In this document: in pieces, positions 8,063 to 16,912 of the stretch | Position numbering within the stretch: position 1 is the first letter of the stretch | How the letters are laid out: every line of letters begins with the position of its first letter | NCBI GenBank assembly: GCA_051414805.1 | Contig: CP166702.1 | Span: 4,588,001-4,652,000, forward strand | Length of the DNA stretch: 64,000 nucleotides | Source: Xenophilus sp003671765 | Lineage (GTDB): Bacteria > Pseudomonadota > Gammaproteobacteria > Burkholderiales > Burkholderiaceae_C | Direction of reading: 5' to 3' | Position numbers and translations under genes: made by a program | The notes under the pieces: generated by a model | The model's input: the letters and a program-made list of their open reading frames with translations, nothing else | Database searches by the model: none | What the model was told of the DNA's origin: nothing

Positions 8063-9067
8063 CTATTTGTGATGGCTGAGCGCGTTGCTCACCAGGCGCG
8101 AGGTGATGTCCACGATCTGGATCATGCGGTCGTAGGGCATGCGCGTGGGGCCGATCACGCCCAGCGTGCCCACCACCTCCCCGTCGACCTCGTAGCTCGC
8201 GCTCACGACCGACAGTTCCTCGACAGGCACGACGTGGCTTTCGCCGCCGATGAAGATGCGCACGCCGTCGGCCTTGCTGGAGACGTCGAGCAGCCGCAGC
8301 AGCTGCGCCTTCTGCTCGAACAGTTCGAAGGCACGCCGCAGCTGCCCCATGTCGCTGGAGAAATCGCTCACCGCGAGCAGGTTGCGTTCGCCGGCCACGA
8401 CCACCTCTTCCTGCGCCTGCGTCATGGCCTCGGAACTGACCTGCACCGCCGCCTGCATCAGCGAGGCGATCTCGCCACGCAAGGTGTCCATCTCGGTCTT
8501 GAGGCGGTCGCGCACCTGTTCCATCGACAGGCCGCTGTAGTTCGCATTGAGGTAGTTCGATGCCTCGACCAGTTCGGACTGCGAGTACTCCCGGTCGGTG
8601 AAGATGACGCGGTTCTGCACATCGCCGTCGGGCGAGACGATGATGACCAGCAGCCGCCGGTCGGACAGCCGAAGGAATTCGATGTGGCGGAAGGCCGAGG
8701 TGCGCCGCGGCGCCATGACCACACCGACGAACTGCGAGAGGTTCGACAGCAGCTGCGCCGCGTTGGCGATCACCTTCTGCGGCTGGTCGGCCGGCAGGCT
8801 CGGCGCGGCGAGCTGCGGCCGCTGCGCGGTGAGCATGGTGTCGACGAAGAGGCGGTAACCGCGCGCGGTCGGAATGCGGCCTGCCGAGGTGTGCGGGCTC
8901 ACGATGAGGCCCAGTTCCTCGAGGTCGGCCATCACGTTGCGGATGGTCGCGGGCGAGAGTTCCAGCCCGGGCGCACGGGAGAGCGTGCGCGAACCGACGG
9001 GCGTGCCGTCGGCGATGTATCGCTCGACCAAAGTCTTGAGCAACAACTTGGCGCGGTCGTCCAGCAT
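8063..9067 (-). CDS. hrcA: Heat-inducible transcription repressor HrcA
   Basis: This 334-residue repressor binds CIRCE operators and is inactivated on heat shock. The N-terminal winged helix contains GTPVGSRTLSR and SPATIRNVMADLEELG, then SPHTSAGRIPTARGYRLFVD, all conserved in HrcA. The rest is the dimerisation domain, ending with TLGVIGPTRMPYDRMI. It is divergent from nadK with only 30 bp between the starts, and it is followed by the two minus-strand tRNAs. No CIRCE is seen next to hrcA itself, but a perfect one lies upstream of rpoH in this window (56676-56702), which is therefore a likely target. Confidence 0.97.
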   Translation of the reverse strand: MLDDRAKLLLKTLVERYIADGTPVGSRTLSRAPGLELSPATIRNVMADLEELGLIVSPHTSAGRIPTARGYRLFVDTMLTAQRPQLAAPSLPADQPQKVIANAAQLLSNLSQFVGVVMAPRRTSAFRHIEFLRLSDRRLLVIIVSPDGDVQNRVIFTDREYSQSELVEASNYLNANYSGLSMEQVRDRLKTEMDTLRGEIASLMQAAVQVSSEAMTQAQEEVVVAGERNLLAVSDFSSDMGQLRRAFELFEQKAQLLRLLDVSSKADGVRIFIGGESHVVPVEELSVVSASYEVDGEVVGTLGVIGPTRMPYDRMIQIVDITSRLVSNALSHHK

Positions 9068-9097
9068 TGAAAGATTTTAGTGTTGTAATTTGTAGCC

Positions 9098-10000
9098 ATG
9101 ACCCCGCCCTTCCGCCACGTGGCCCTCATCGGAAAGTACCAGGCTCAGGCGGCGCGCGCGCAGGATCGGGTGATGGACGACATCGGCGATTTCCTGCGCT
9201 CGCAGGGCTGCTCGGTGGTCCTGGAGCGCAGCAGCGCCGAAAGCGATTCCGACGGTCTGCCGGCCAAGACCTGCCGCCATCCGGTGCTGACCGTCCAGGA
9301 GATCGGCGAGCAGTGCGACCTGGGCCTGGTGGTTGGCGGCGACGGCACCATGCTCGGCATCGGGCGCCAGCTGGCGCCCTACGGCGTGCCGCTGATCGGC
9401 ATCAACCGCGGACGACTCGGCTTCATCACCGACATCCCGCTGGACAACTACCAAACCACGCTCACCCCGATGCTCGCCGGCGAGTACGAGGAAGACCACC
9501 GCAGCCTCATGCACGCACAGGTGGTGCGCGACGGCGCGGTGGTGTTCGACGCCCTGGCGATGAACGACGTCGTGGTCAACCGCGGCGCGACCTCCGGCAT
9601 GGTCGAGCTGCGGGTGTCGGTGGGCCGCAACTTCGTCGCCAACCAGCGCGCGGACGGCCTCATCATCGCCACGCCCACGGGCTCGACGGCCTACGCCCTG
9701 TCGGCCGGCGGGCCGCTGCTGCACCCGTCGATCCCGGGGTGGGTGCTGGTTCCGATTGCGCCGCACACGCTGTCGAACCGGCCGATCCTGCTGCCCGATG
9801 CCGAGGAGATCACGATCGAAGTGGTCGGCGGCCGCGACGCCAGCGCCAATTTCGACATGCAGTCGCTGGCCTCGCTGGTGCACGGCGACCAGATCGTGGT
9901 GCGGCGCTCCGATTACCGCGTGCGCTTCCTGCATCCGCGCGGCTGGAGCTATTTCGACACCCTGCGCAAGAAACTCCACTGGAACGAAGGAGGTTCCTGA
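9098..10000 (+). CDS. nadK: NAD kinase
   Basis: This 300-residue enzyme phosphorylates NAD to NADP with ATP in the cytoplasm. Conserved motifs visible are GGDGTMLGIGR near residue 87, GINRGRLGFITDI, the NE/D-type site MNDVVVNRG, and the glycine-rich PTGSTAYALSAGGP. Length is typical. It is divergent from hrcA and followed by recN after an 88-bp gap holding an interspersed GC-rich repeat. The hrcA-nadK-recN order is common in Proteobacteria. Confidence 0.97.
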   Translation: MTPPFRHVALIGKYQAQAARAQDRVMDDIGDFLRSQGCSVVLERSSAESDSDGLPAKTCRHPVLTVQEIGEQCDLGLVVGGDGTMLGIGRQLAPYGVPLIGINRGRLGFITDIPLDNYQTTLTPMLAGEYEEDHRSLMHAQVVRDGAVVFDALAMNDVVVNRGATSGMVELRVSVGRNFVANQRADGLIIATPTGSTAYALSAGGPLLHPSIPGWVLVPIAPHTLSNRPILLPDAEEITIEVVGGRDASANFDMQSLASLVHGDQIVVRRSDYRVRFLHPRGWSYFDTLRKKLHWNEGGS

Positions 10001-10005
10001 GCATG

Positions 10006-10075
10006 TGCCCCCACGCTTCTCACTGCGTGTATCCGCTGCCCCTTGAGGGGGCGCAGGCCTGCCGCGGGGCGGCCC
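10006..10075 (+). repeat. GC-rich interspersed repeat, family C, copy 1
   Basis: The nadK-recN gap is filled by a sequence with a CCCCTTGAGGGG palindrome preceded by CCCCCACGCTTC and CTGCGTGT. Clearly related sequence occurs at 11799-11870 and, inverted, at 59461-59527. It contains no gene. It probably belongs to a family-wide interspersed repeat. Confidence 0.6.
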
Positions 10076-10088
10076 GTCGGGAGGCCTG

Positions 10089-11789
10089 ATGGCCTTGCGT
10101 CGCATCGCCCTGCGCGATTTCGTCATCGTCCGCGCGCTCGAACTCGACCTCGGCGCCGGCTTCACCGTGCTCACCGGCGAGACCGGCGCGGGCAAGTCGA
10201 TCCTCATCGACGCCCTGCAGCTCGCCCTGGGCAACCGCGCCGACGCGGGTGCCGTGCGCGAAGGCGCCGAGCGCCTGGACGTGAGCGCCGAGTTCGACGC
10301 CGACCCGGCCCTGGCCGCCTGGCTGGACGAGGGTGGCTTCGAGGCCGGCGAAGCGCTGCTCCTGCGCCGCACGGTCGACCTGCAGGGCCGCAGCCGCGGC
10401 TGGATCAACGGCAGCCCGGCGACCGCCGCGCAACTGCGCGAACTGGGCGACCGCCTGCTCGACATCCATGGCCAGCACGCCTGGCAGAGCCTCACGCGGC
10501 CCGAATCCGTGCGCGGCCTGCTCGACGCCTATGCCGGCGTGCAGACCGCTGCGATGGACGACGCCTGGCAGCAGTGGCGGCAGACCCTCGGCGCGCTGGA
10601 ATCCGCGCGCCAGGCGCAGGACACGCTGCAGCGCGAACGCGAGCGACTGCAATGGCAGGTCAGCGAGGTCGACAAGCTGGCACCCGGCGAGGACGAGTGG
10701 GAAGACCTCTCGGCCCAGCACTCGCGGCTGTCGAATGCCCAGGCCTTGATCGATGCCGCCGAAGGCGCCGCCGCGGCGCTGGAGGACGACGAGGCCGGCG
10801 CGCTGTCCGCGCTGTCGCGCGCCGTCTCGCTGCTGCAGGACTGCGAGCACATCGAGCCGGAGTTCAAGGCGCTCGGCGAGGCGCTCGCCTCCAGCGTGGC
10901 CCAGGCCGCCGATGCGGCCCATACATTGCACAGCTACTTGCGGCGCGCCGACGTCGACCCACAGCGCCTGGCGGAACTCGACGAGCGCATGGGCCTGTGG
11001 ATGTCGCTCGCGCGCCGCTACAAGCGCACGCCGGCCGAATTGCCTGCCCTGCTGGCCGGCTGGCGCGCCGAGCTGCAGACGCTCGATGCGCAGAGCGACC
11101 TGGCCGCGCTGGAAGCGAAGGAGCAGGCGGCGCAGCAGGCCTTCCTCAAGGCGGCACGCGCCGTCTCCAAGGCCCGGCAGCAGGCCGCGCCCAAGCTGTC
11201 GGCGGCGGTCACGCAGGCGATGCAGGGGCTGGGCATGCAGGGCGGGCGCTTCGAAGTCAGCCTGCAGCCCTTGCCGCAGCCCGGCCGCGCGGGGCTCGAG
11301 GAAGCCACCTTCCTGGTCGCCGGCCACGCCGGCAGCACGCCGCGCCCCATCGGCAAGGTGGCGTCCGGCGGCGAGCTGTCGCGCATCGCGCTGGCCATCG
11401 CGGTGACGACCAGCGAACTGGGCACTGCGCAGACGCTGATCTTCGACGAGGTCGACTCAGGCGTCGGCGGTGCCGTGGCCGAGACCGTCGGCCGCCTCAT
11501 GCAGCAGCTCGGCCGCGACCGCCAGGTGCTCGCCGTGACGCACCTGCCCCAGGTGGCGGCCTGTGCCGACCATCACCTGCTCGTGGCCAAGCGCGCCGCA
11601 GCGGACGCCAAGGACGGCGGCACCCGCACCGAGAGCAGCGTCCAACCGCTGGACGGCGAGGGCCGCACGCGCGAGATCGCCCGCATGCTGGGCGGCGAGC
11701 GCGTGTCCGCCACCTCGCTGGCCCATGCGCGCGAGATGCTCGATCGGCCGCCGGCCGGCGGCAAGGCGCGCGCAAAGGCGACGTCCTGA
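10089..11789 (+). CDS. recN: DNA repair protein RecN
   Basis: This 566-residue SMC-like ATPase acts in double-strand break repair. The N-terminal half has Walker A GETGAGKS (residues ~30-37). A coiled-coil middle is seen in ERERLQWQVSEVDKL and LKAARAVSKARQQAAPKL. The C-terminal half has the ABC signature ASGGELSR and Walker B LIFDEVDSGVGG, then a VLAVTHLPQVAA switch-like segment. The length is normal. The gene is flanked on both sides by family C repeats. It is probably SOS-induced, but no clear LexA box was seen in the short upstream gap. Confidence 0.97.
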   Translation: MALRRIALRDFVIVRALELDLGAGFTVLTGETGAGKSILIDALQLALGNRADAGAVREGAERLDVSAEFDADPALAAWLDEGGFEAGEALLLRRTVDLQGRSRGWINGSPATAAQLRELGDRLLDIHGQHAWQSLTRPESVRGLLDAYAGVQTAAMDDAWQQWRQTLGALESARQAQDTLQRERERLQWQVSEVDKLAPGEDEWEDLSAQHSRLSNAQALIDAAEGAAAALEDDEAGALSALSRAVSLLQDCEHIEPEFKALGEALASSVAQAADAAHTLHSYLRRADVDPQRLAELDERMGLWMSLARRYKRTPAELPALLAGWRAELQTLDAQSDLAALEAKEQAAQQAFLKAARAVSKARQQAAPKLSAAVTQAMQGLGMQGGRFEVSLQPLPQPGRAGLEEATFLVAGHAGSTPRPIGKVASGGELSRIALAIAVTTSELGTAQTLIFDEVDSGVGGAVAETVGRLMQQLGRDRQVLAVTHLPQVAACADHHLLVAKRAAADAKDGGTRTESSVQPLDGEGRTREIARMLGGERVSATSLAHAREMLDRPPAGGKARAKATS

Positions 11790-11798
11790 AATGAAACC

Positions 11799-11870
11799 GC
11801 CCCCACGCTCCCCCGCTTCGCGCGGTCCGCTGCCCCCCGAGGGAGCGCGTCAGTCGCTTCGGGCGGTCGA
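11799..11870 (+). repeat. GC-rich interspersed repeat, family C, copy 2
   Basis: This lies in the recN-rapZ gap. It shares CCCCCACGCT, a CGCTTCGCGC segment and the CCGCTGCCCCCCGAGGGAGC palindrome with the copy in the nadK-recN gap. It can form a stem but is not followed by a T-run, so it is not a standard terminator. Confidence 0.6.
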
Positions 11871-11881
11871 GCGCGACTGAC

Positions 11882-12751
11882 ATGGACCTCGTCCTCATCA
11901 CCGGCATGTCCGGCTCCGGCAAGTCGGTCGCGCTGCACGCGCTGGAAGACGCCGGCTACTACTGCGTCGACAACCTGCCGCCCGAGCTGCTGGAGCCCTT
12001 CATCACGCTGCAGACGCAGCAGAACGCCGCGCGCGTGGCCATCGCCATCGACGTGCGCAGCGGCGTGTCCCTGCCGCTGGTGCCGCTGCAGCTGGGCACG
12101 CTGCGGCGCGAAGGCATCGCGCTGCGATCGCTCTTCCTCGACGCGACCACCGACGCACTGCTGCGCCGCTATTCCGAGACGCGGCGCCGCCACCCGCTGT
12201 CGCGGCAGGACGGCCGCGTCGACGCACCGGAGCAGGAACGCGCGCTGGCGCAGGCCATCGAGCTGGAGCGCGAGCTGCTGGCCGAGCTGCGCGACGGCGC
12301 CGACGTGATCGACACCAGCCTGATCCGCCCGGCGCAGCTGCGCACCTACATCAAGGCGCTGATCGGCGCGCCGCAGCGACAGCTCACGCTGGTGTTCCAG
12401 TCCTTCGCCTTCAAGCGCGGCCTGCCGCTGGACGCGGATTTCGTCTTCGATGTGCGCATGCTGCCCAACCCACACTACGTGGCGGAGCTGCGCCCGCTCA
12501 CCGGCCGGGACGCGCCGGTGGCCCAGTGGCTGCGCGAGCACGACGCGGTGGCACGCATGTATGCGGACATTGAGGGCTTCCTGCAGCACTGGCTGGACGC
12601 GCTGGCCGACGACCACCGCAGCTACGTCACGGTGGCCATCGGCTGCACCGGCGGCCAGCACCGCTCGGTGTTCCTGGTCGAGCAACTGGCGCGTGCCTTC
12701 GGTGACCGCTGGGCGGCACTCAAGCGGCACCGCGAACTCGACACCGAGTAG
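11882..12751 (+). CDS. rapZ: RNase adapter protein RapZ (nucleotide-binding)
   Basis: This 289-residue P-loop protein has Walker A GMSGSGKS at the N-terminus, then YYCVDNLPPEL. The C-terminal domain ends with GCTGGQHRSVFLVEQLA, the RapZ signature. In enterobacteria RapZ recruits RNase E to the small RNA GlmZ and so controls glucosamine-6-phosphate synthesis; the RNA partner in this lineage is not known from the sequence. The classical neighbours (ptsN, hprK) are not in the window. Convergent with mutY. Confidence 0.95.
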   Translation: MDLVLITGMSGSGKSVALHALEDAGYYCVDNLPPELLEPFITLQTQQNAARVAIAIDVRSGVSLPLVPLQLGTLRREGIALRSLFLDATTDALLRRYSETRRRHPLSRQDGRVDAPEQERALAQAIELERELLAELRDGADVIDTSLIRPAQLRTYIKALIGAPQRQLTLVFQSFAFKRGLPLDADFVFDVRMLPNPHYVAELRPLTGRDAPVAQWLREHDAVARMYADIEGFLQHWLDALADDHRSYVTVAIGCTGGQHRSVFLVEQLARAFGDRWAALKRHRELDTE

Positions 12752-12765
12752 ACCGGCGTCGATCT

Positions 12766-12829
12766 ACTATCAATTTCATAGCTGCCTGCGCAAGGGGGAC
12801 GGGCGCTGCAGCCCGATTCGGCACTCAAA
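12766..12829 (+). repeat. ATAGC-type repeat, copy A (intergenic)
   Basis: The 17-nt head ACTAT-N7-ATAGC at 12766-12782 is followed by a GC-rich tail with CTGCCTGCGC, GGACGGGCGCTGCAGCC and GATTCGGC. It sits between the convergent genes rapZ and mutY, and its tail includes the mutY stop codon. Nine related copies occur in the window (see 18763, 22973, 27032, 38530, 42995, 45449, 52751, 57893, 59279). Confidence 0.75.
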
Positions 12830-13919
12830 CGCCAGCGGCGCCCAGTCGCTGCTCGAGCAGCTTGCGCACCGGTGCCGGCAGGCCCAGCGCCTGCCAGGCA
12901 TCGGCCGCCACCCACTGCCCGGCGCCCATCACCGGAGCCCCATCACCGGTCGTCCGGCGCTCGACGGGGTGCAGGTGCAGGTCCTTGTGCGTCAGCACGT
13001 GGGTGAAGGCCGGCAGGTCGACGAAGCCGGCGTCGCCGCTCGCACCGCACGCAGCCAGCAGCGCGGCATGGCTGTCGAAAGCCGGCAGGCCGTAGAGACC
13101 GGCCCAGATGCCGCGCGCCGGCCGCTTCTCCAGCCACACAGCGCCATCCTCGCGGCGCGCCAGCAGCAGCCACAGCGCCTGCGCGCTGCGGCGCAGCTTG
13201 CGCGTCTTGACCGGGAAGCGGTCCGTGGCGCCCAGTGCGCGCGCGCGGCACAGCGACTGCACCGGGCACAGCAGGCAGTTGGGCTGGCGCGGCATGCAGA
13301 CGGTGGCGCCCAGGTCCATCAGGCCCTGGGTGTAGGCAGAGATGGCTGCGCGCTCGCCCTCGGGCGGCAGCAGTTCGGTGGCCGCGTCCCACAGCAGCCG
13401 CTCCTGCGCGGCGCTCGCCAGGTCGCCCTCGAAGGCCAGCACCCGACCCAGCACGCGCTTCACGTTGCCGTCCAGGATCGCCACCCGCTCGCCGAAACAG
13501 AAGGCCGCGATGGCCGCTGCCGTCGAACGGCCGATGCCCGGCAAGGTGGCGAGTTCGGCCGCGTTGTGCGGAAAGGCGCCGCCGAAGCGCGCCACCACCT
13601 CCTGCGCGCAGCGGTGCAGGTTGCGGGCGCGGCTGTAGTAGCCCAGCCCGCTCCACAGCCCGAGCACCTCGTCCTCGGGGGCGGCCGCCAGCGCCGCCAC
13701 GGTGGGAAAGCGCTCGAGGAAGCGGGCGTAGTAGCCCAGCACGGTGACCACCTGGGTCTGCTGCAGCATGACCTCGGACAGCCACACGCGATACGGATCG
13801 TGCGTGTTCTGCCATGGCAGCGTGCTGCGGCCGTGGCTTCGCTGCCAGTCGACGAGCAGGGGAGCGAAAGTGGCGGCCAGCGCCTTGGCCGACGCCACCG
13901 CGGGGGACGTGCCCCTCAC
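12825..13919 (-). CDS. mutY: Adenine DNA glycosylase MutY
   Basis: This enzyme removes adenine mispaired with 8-oxoguanine. Motifs are the catalytic Glu region EVMLQQTQV, helix-hairpin-helix LPGIGRSTAAAIAAF with catalytic Asp in LDGNVKRVL, and the iron-sulphur loop Cys-X6-Cys-X2-Cys-X5-Cys (CMPRQPNCLLCPVQSLC). A NUDIX-like C-terminal domain (WAGLYGLP, then HVLTHKDLHLHP) recognises oxoG. The GTG at 13919 overlaps the stop of the dynamin-like gene (GTGA), giving 364 residues. A second GTG at 13898 with GAGGGG upstream is an alternative. Together with the nearby MutM it forms the oxidised-guanine (GO) repair set. Confidence 0.95.
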   Translation of the reverse strand: MRGTSPAVASAKALAATFAPLLVDWQRSHGRSTLPWQNTHDPYRVWLSEVMLQQTQVVTVLGYYARFLERFPTVAALAAAPEDEVLGLWSGLGYYSRARNLHRCAQEVVARFGGAFPHNAAELATLPGIGRSTAAAIAAFCFGERVAILDGNVKRVLGRVLAFEGDLASAAQERLLWDAATELLPPEGERAAISAYTQGLMDLGATVCMPRQPNCLLCPVQSLCRARALGATDRFPVKTRKLRRSAQALWLLLARREDGAVWLEKRPARGIWAGLYGLPAFDSHAALLAACGASGDAGFVDLPAFTHVLTHKDLHLHPVERRTTGDGAPVMGAGQWVAADAWQALGLPAPVRKLLEQRLGAAGV

Positions 13920-15886
13920 GCCGCGCGCAGTTCGCCGCGCGGCGCACCGGGCACGGCGGGCGGGATCGGCTCCTGGCTGGTCAGCAGGACGGTGAGTTCC
14001 TGCAGGCGCTCGTTGAGCAGTTGCAGTTCCTGCTCCTGCGACCGGATCTCGCCCAGCCGCTCGTCCAAGCCGCCGGCGGCGGTCTGGATGCGCTCCACCG
14101 ATTCGATGCGCCGCACGAAGTTGCGGCGGCGCTCCTTGAGCTGCGCATCGAGCTGCGCGCCGGCCGCCTTGCTCCAGCGCTCCACCTCGGTCATCGCGGC
14201 CTCGTTCACGGTGCGCACCCGGCTGCCGAGCGCACGGACCAGCCGGTCGCAGAAGTCGCCCTGCGCGAGCTTGAGCAGGTTGCCCACGCCCAGGTAGTGC
14301 AGGTGGCTGCGCTCGATGCCATCGAGCTCGGCGACGAAGCCAGACAGGTCGGGCTCCGCCGGTGCCTGCAGCGAGAAGCCATGCTCGGCATTGAGCTGCC
14401 GGAAGGTGGCGTGCAGCATCGCCTGGATTTCGCTCGTGGTGGCCTGCACCTCGCGCAGGTTGCTGCGCAGCACGTCGAAGGTGGCGCCGTACACCTTGCG
14501 GACGCTCAGCTTGATGCCGGGACGCTTGAGCGTGGCAGCGAGCCGGGCGAGGTCGGACTTGAGCGCGGTGCTGCCGAGCACGGCGTACACCTCGCGCAGC
14601 AGCTTGCCTTGCACCGAACGCAGGGCCAGGATGCGCGTGTTGCTCGACTCGAACTCGGACTGCTCCTGTTCGATGCGCGAGCGCATGTGGCGGATCACGG
14701 AACTGTTCTTGCCGCGCAGCCCCTGCAGCTCGAGCGCCTGCTCCGACAGGTCGCGCTCGCGCACGCTGAGGATGCGCGACGCTTCGGCACGCAAGGCGGA
14801 CACGCCGGCTTCGACGGCCAGCCGCAGCATGGTTTCGCGCCGGCCCAGCAGCCCGTCGCCCAGCGCGGCTTCGAGCGCCGGCAGGCGGCTGCCCTGCAGC
14901 AGCGCGGCGTCCTTGGCGATCTTGGCCTGCAGCCCCTTCTGCGCCGACACCGGCAGCACGCGCTCGCGCGGAACGCCCAGGGTGTCGGCCGAGAGGGTGC
15001 ACTGGCGCTCGATCTGCGCGTCGATCTGCCCCGGTGCGCTGAGCGTGTCCCAGAGCGTGTCGATCTTGTTGAGCACGACGATGCGGGTCTCGCCCGGGTC
15101 GCCCTCGGTCACGAGGTGCTCGCGCCAGATGGCGAGGTCGGAGCGCGTCACGCCCGTGTCGGCCCCAAGGATGAACACCACGGCGTGGGCCTGCGGGATC
15201 AGGCTGACGGTCAGCTCGGGCTCGGCACCGATCGCGTTGAGTCCGGGGGTGTCGAGGATGACCAGGCCCTGCTCCAGCAGCGGATGCGGCATGTTGAGCA
15301 ATGCGTGGCGCCAGCGCGGCACCTCGACGCGGCCCTCGGCGTCGACCATGGGGTTGTCCTGCGGCGTCTCGTCGCTCCAGAAGCCGAGGGCACGCGCCCG
15401 CTCGACCGGCACCCAGTCCACCTCGGCCACCTTGTGCATGGCGGCGGACAGCGACTCGGCGTCCTGCACGTCGACCGGCACCTCGGTCCAGCGCTCGGGC
15501 TGGTCGCGCCAGTGGGTCAGCGAATGCGGCTCGAGCCGCGTCTCGATGGGCAGCAGCCGAAGGCCCGGCAGGTACGCGGCGTCGTAGCCCAGCTCGGTCG
15601 GGCACATCGTCGTGCGCCCGGCGCTCGCCGGCATGATGCGGCGGCCGTAGCCGGCAAAGAAGATCGCGTTGATGAGCTCAGACTTGCCGCGCGAGAACTC
15701 GGCGACGAAGGCGACCATGACCTTGCTCGTGCGCATCTGCGCCTCGAGCTCGCGCATGCGATCGGACACCGACTGGTCCATCAGGTCGTTCTCGCGCAGC
15801 CAGCTCGCCAGCCACTTGAGCCGGTGCGCGAAGTTCCGCCGCCAGGCACCGTGCTGGTCGAATTGCTGGTTGAAGGATCGGCTCAA
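13916..15886 (-). CDS. Dynamin-like GTPase
   Basis: This 656-residue protein has a G domain with G1 FSRGKSELINA (residues ~64-74), G3 DTPGLNAIG and G4 LNKID, followed by long helical segments (RSRIEQEQSEFESSNTRI, ERRRNFVRRIESVERI). This plan matches bacterial dynamin-family proteins that remodel membranes or respond to envelope or phage stress. No transmembrane segment is obvious. The start codon appears to be TTG at 15886, with no better in-frame ATG until residue 36. Its stop overlaps the mutY start, so the two are co-translated. Function in this lineage is unknown. Confidence 0.85.
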   Translation of the reverse strand: MSRSFNQQFDQHGAWRRNFAHRLKWLASWLRENDLMDQSVSDRMRELEAQMRTSKVMVAFVAEFSRGKSELINAIFFAGYGRRIMPASAGRTTMCPTELGYDAAYLPGLRLLPIETRLEPHSLTHWRDQPERWTEVPVDVQDAESLSAAMHKVAEVDWVPVERARALGFWSDETPQDNPMVDAEGRVEVPRWRHALLNMPHPLLEQGLVILDTPGLNAIGAEPELTVSLIPQAHAVVFILGADTGVTRSDLAIWREHLVTEGDPGETRIVVLNKIDTLWDTLSAPGQIDAQIERQCTLSADTLGVPRERVLPVSAQKGLQAKIAKDAALLQGSRLPALEAALGDGLLGRRETMLRLAVEAGVSALRAEASRILSVRERDLSEQALELQGLRGKNSSVIRHMRSRIEQEQSEFESSNTRILALRSVQGKLLREVYAVLGSTALKSDLARLAATLKRPGIKLSVRKVYGATFDVLRSNLREVQATTSEIQAMLHATFRQLNAEHGFSLQAPAEPDLSGFVAELDGIERSHLHYLGVGNLLKLAQGDFCDRLVRALGSRVRTVNEAAMTEVERWSKAAGAQLDAQLKERRRNFVRRIESVERIQTAAGGLDERLGEIRSQEQELQLLNERLQELTVLLTSQEPIPPAVPGAPRGELRAA

Positions 15887-15897
15887 GGCGACGGCTC

Positions 15898-15925
15898 GTT
15901 GTAGTTTACAAAATATAACATTGCC
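15898..15925 (-). promoter_or_regulatory. AT-rich putative promoter of the dynamin-like gene
   Basis: Between mutM and the dynamin-like gene the minus strand reads TGTTATATTTTGTAAAC, an island of AT in 70% GC sequence. TATATT could serve as a -10. No confident -35 was found, so this is a candidate only. Confidence 0.35.
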
Positions 15926-15979
15926 ACTCTGCGAGCGGCACGGCCTTTCGGACGCCTCGCAGCGACCGTTCGGCGGGTT

Positions 15980-16795
15980 TCAGCTTTTTTGACACACGGG
16001 GCAGAAGAAGGTCGATCGCTGCCCCTGGCGGATCTGCCGGATCGGGGTGGCACAGACGCGGCAGGGCTCGCCCCCACGACCATAGACCATGGCGTCCAGC
16101 TGGAAGTAGCCGGTCTGCCCGTCCACGTGAGAGAAATCGCGCAGAGTGCTGCCCCCGCGCTCCACGGCGCGCGCCAGGATCTCGCGCACCGCCGCATGCA
16201 GGCGGGCGGCCCGTGGCCGCGAGATGCGCGAGGCCGCCAGCGTCGGCCGGATGCCCGCCAGGAACAGCGCCTCCGACGCATAGATGTTGCCCACGCCCAC
16301 GACCACGTCGCCGGCCAGCAGCACCTGCTTGATCGGCGCTCGGCGGCGTCGCAGCCCCGCCTGGAATTCGGCCAGGTCGAAGCCGGCGTCCAGCGGCTCC
16401 ATGCCCAGCCCGCCCAGCAGCTTGTGGGCGAGCGGGGAATCCTCGGCCTCCACATAGACCACGGCGCCGAAGCGGCGCGGATCGTTGAGACGCAGCATGC
16501 CCTGCGTCGTGACCAGGTCGAAGTGGTCGTGCACCTGCGCCTCTGGCAGATCGACACCGAAGCGCAGGCTCCCCGACATGCCCAGGTGCAGGAGCAGCAG
16601 CCCGTGGTCGAGGTCGATGAGCAGGTACTTGCCGCGCCGGCGCACCCCCTGCACGACGCGGCCGACGAGCAGTTCGGGCGCCACGGCAAGCGCCCAGCGC
16701 AACGGCTTTCCGGTGCGCACGGCGGTGATGCGGCCGCCCGCGATGCGGTCGGCAAAGCCGCGCCGCGTGATTTCGACTTCGGGGAGTTCAGGCAT
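15980..16795 (-). CDS. mutM: Formamidopyrimidine-DNA glycosylase (Fpg/MutM)
   Basis: This 271-residue enzyme removes 8-oxoguanine and formamidopyrimidines and cleaves the abasic strand. It begins MPELPEVEITRRG; Pro2 becomes the catalytic N-terminal proline and Glu3 follows. Lys in GKPLRW (~58) is the beta-elimination lysine. The C-terminal zinc finger is CRVCATPIR with FFCPVCQ. The length is normal. It lies on the same strand as the dynamin-like gene and mutY, 93 bp upstream, and is divergent from the TPR gene. Confidence 0.97.
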   Translation of the reverse strand: MPELPEVEITRRGFADRIAGGRITAVRTGKPLRWALAVAPELLVGRVVQGVRRRGKYLLIDLDHGLLLLHLGMSGSLRFGVDLPEAQVHDHFDLVTTQGMLRLNDPRRFGAVVYVEAEDSPLAHKLLGGLGMEPLDAGFDLAEFQAGLRRRRAPIKQVLLAGDVVVGVGNIYASEALFLAGIRPTLAASRISRPRAARLHAAVREILARAVERGGSTLRDFSHVDGQTGYFQLDAMVYGRGGEPCRVCATPIRQIRQGQRSTFFCPVCQKS

Positions 16796-16912
16796 GGGTC
16801 AGGAAGGGGATGCCAGGCGTTCGGCGGCAGGTGCCGCCCAGGCCGGAAAGGCCATGTTTTCAAGGAAGCCCACCGGGGCCGTGGCCTAAGACGCTTGGAT
16901 TATTATGGTTCG

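Noticed and set aside
13814..15904. Long open frame antisense to the dynamin-like gene
   Set aside because: High-GC codons in the real gene keep the opposite frame open. It has no start signal and no recognisable domain; the dynamin motifs are in the other strand.
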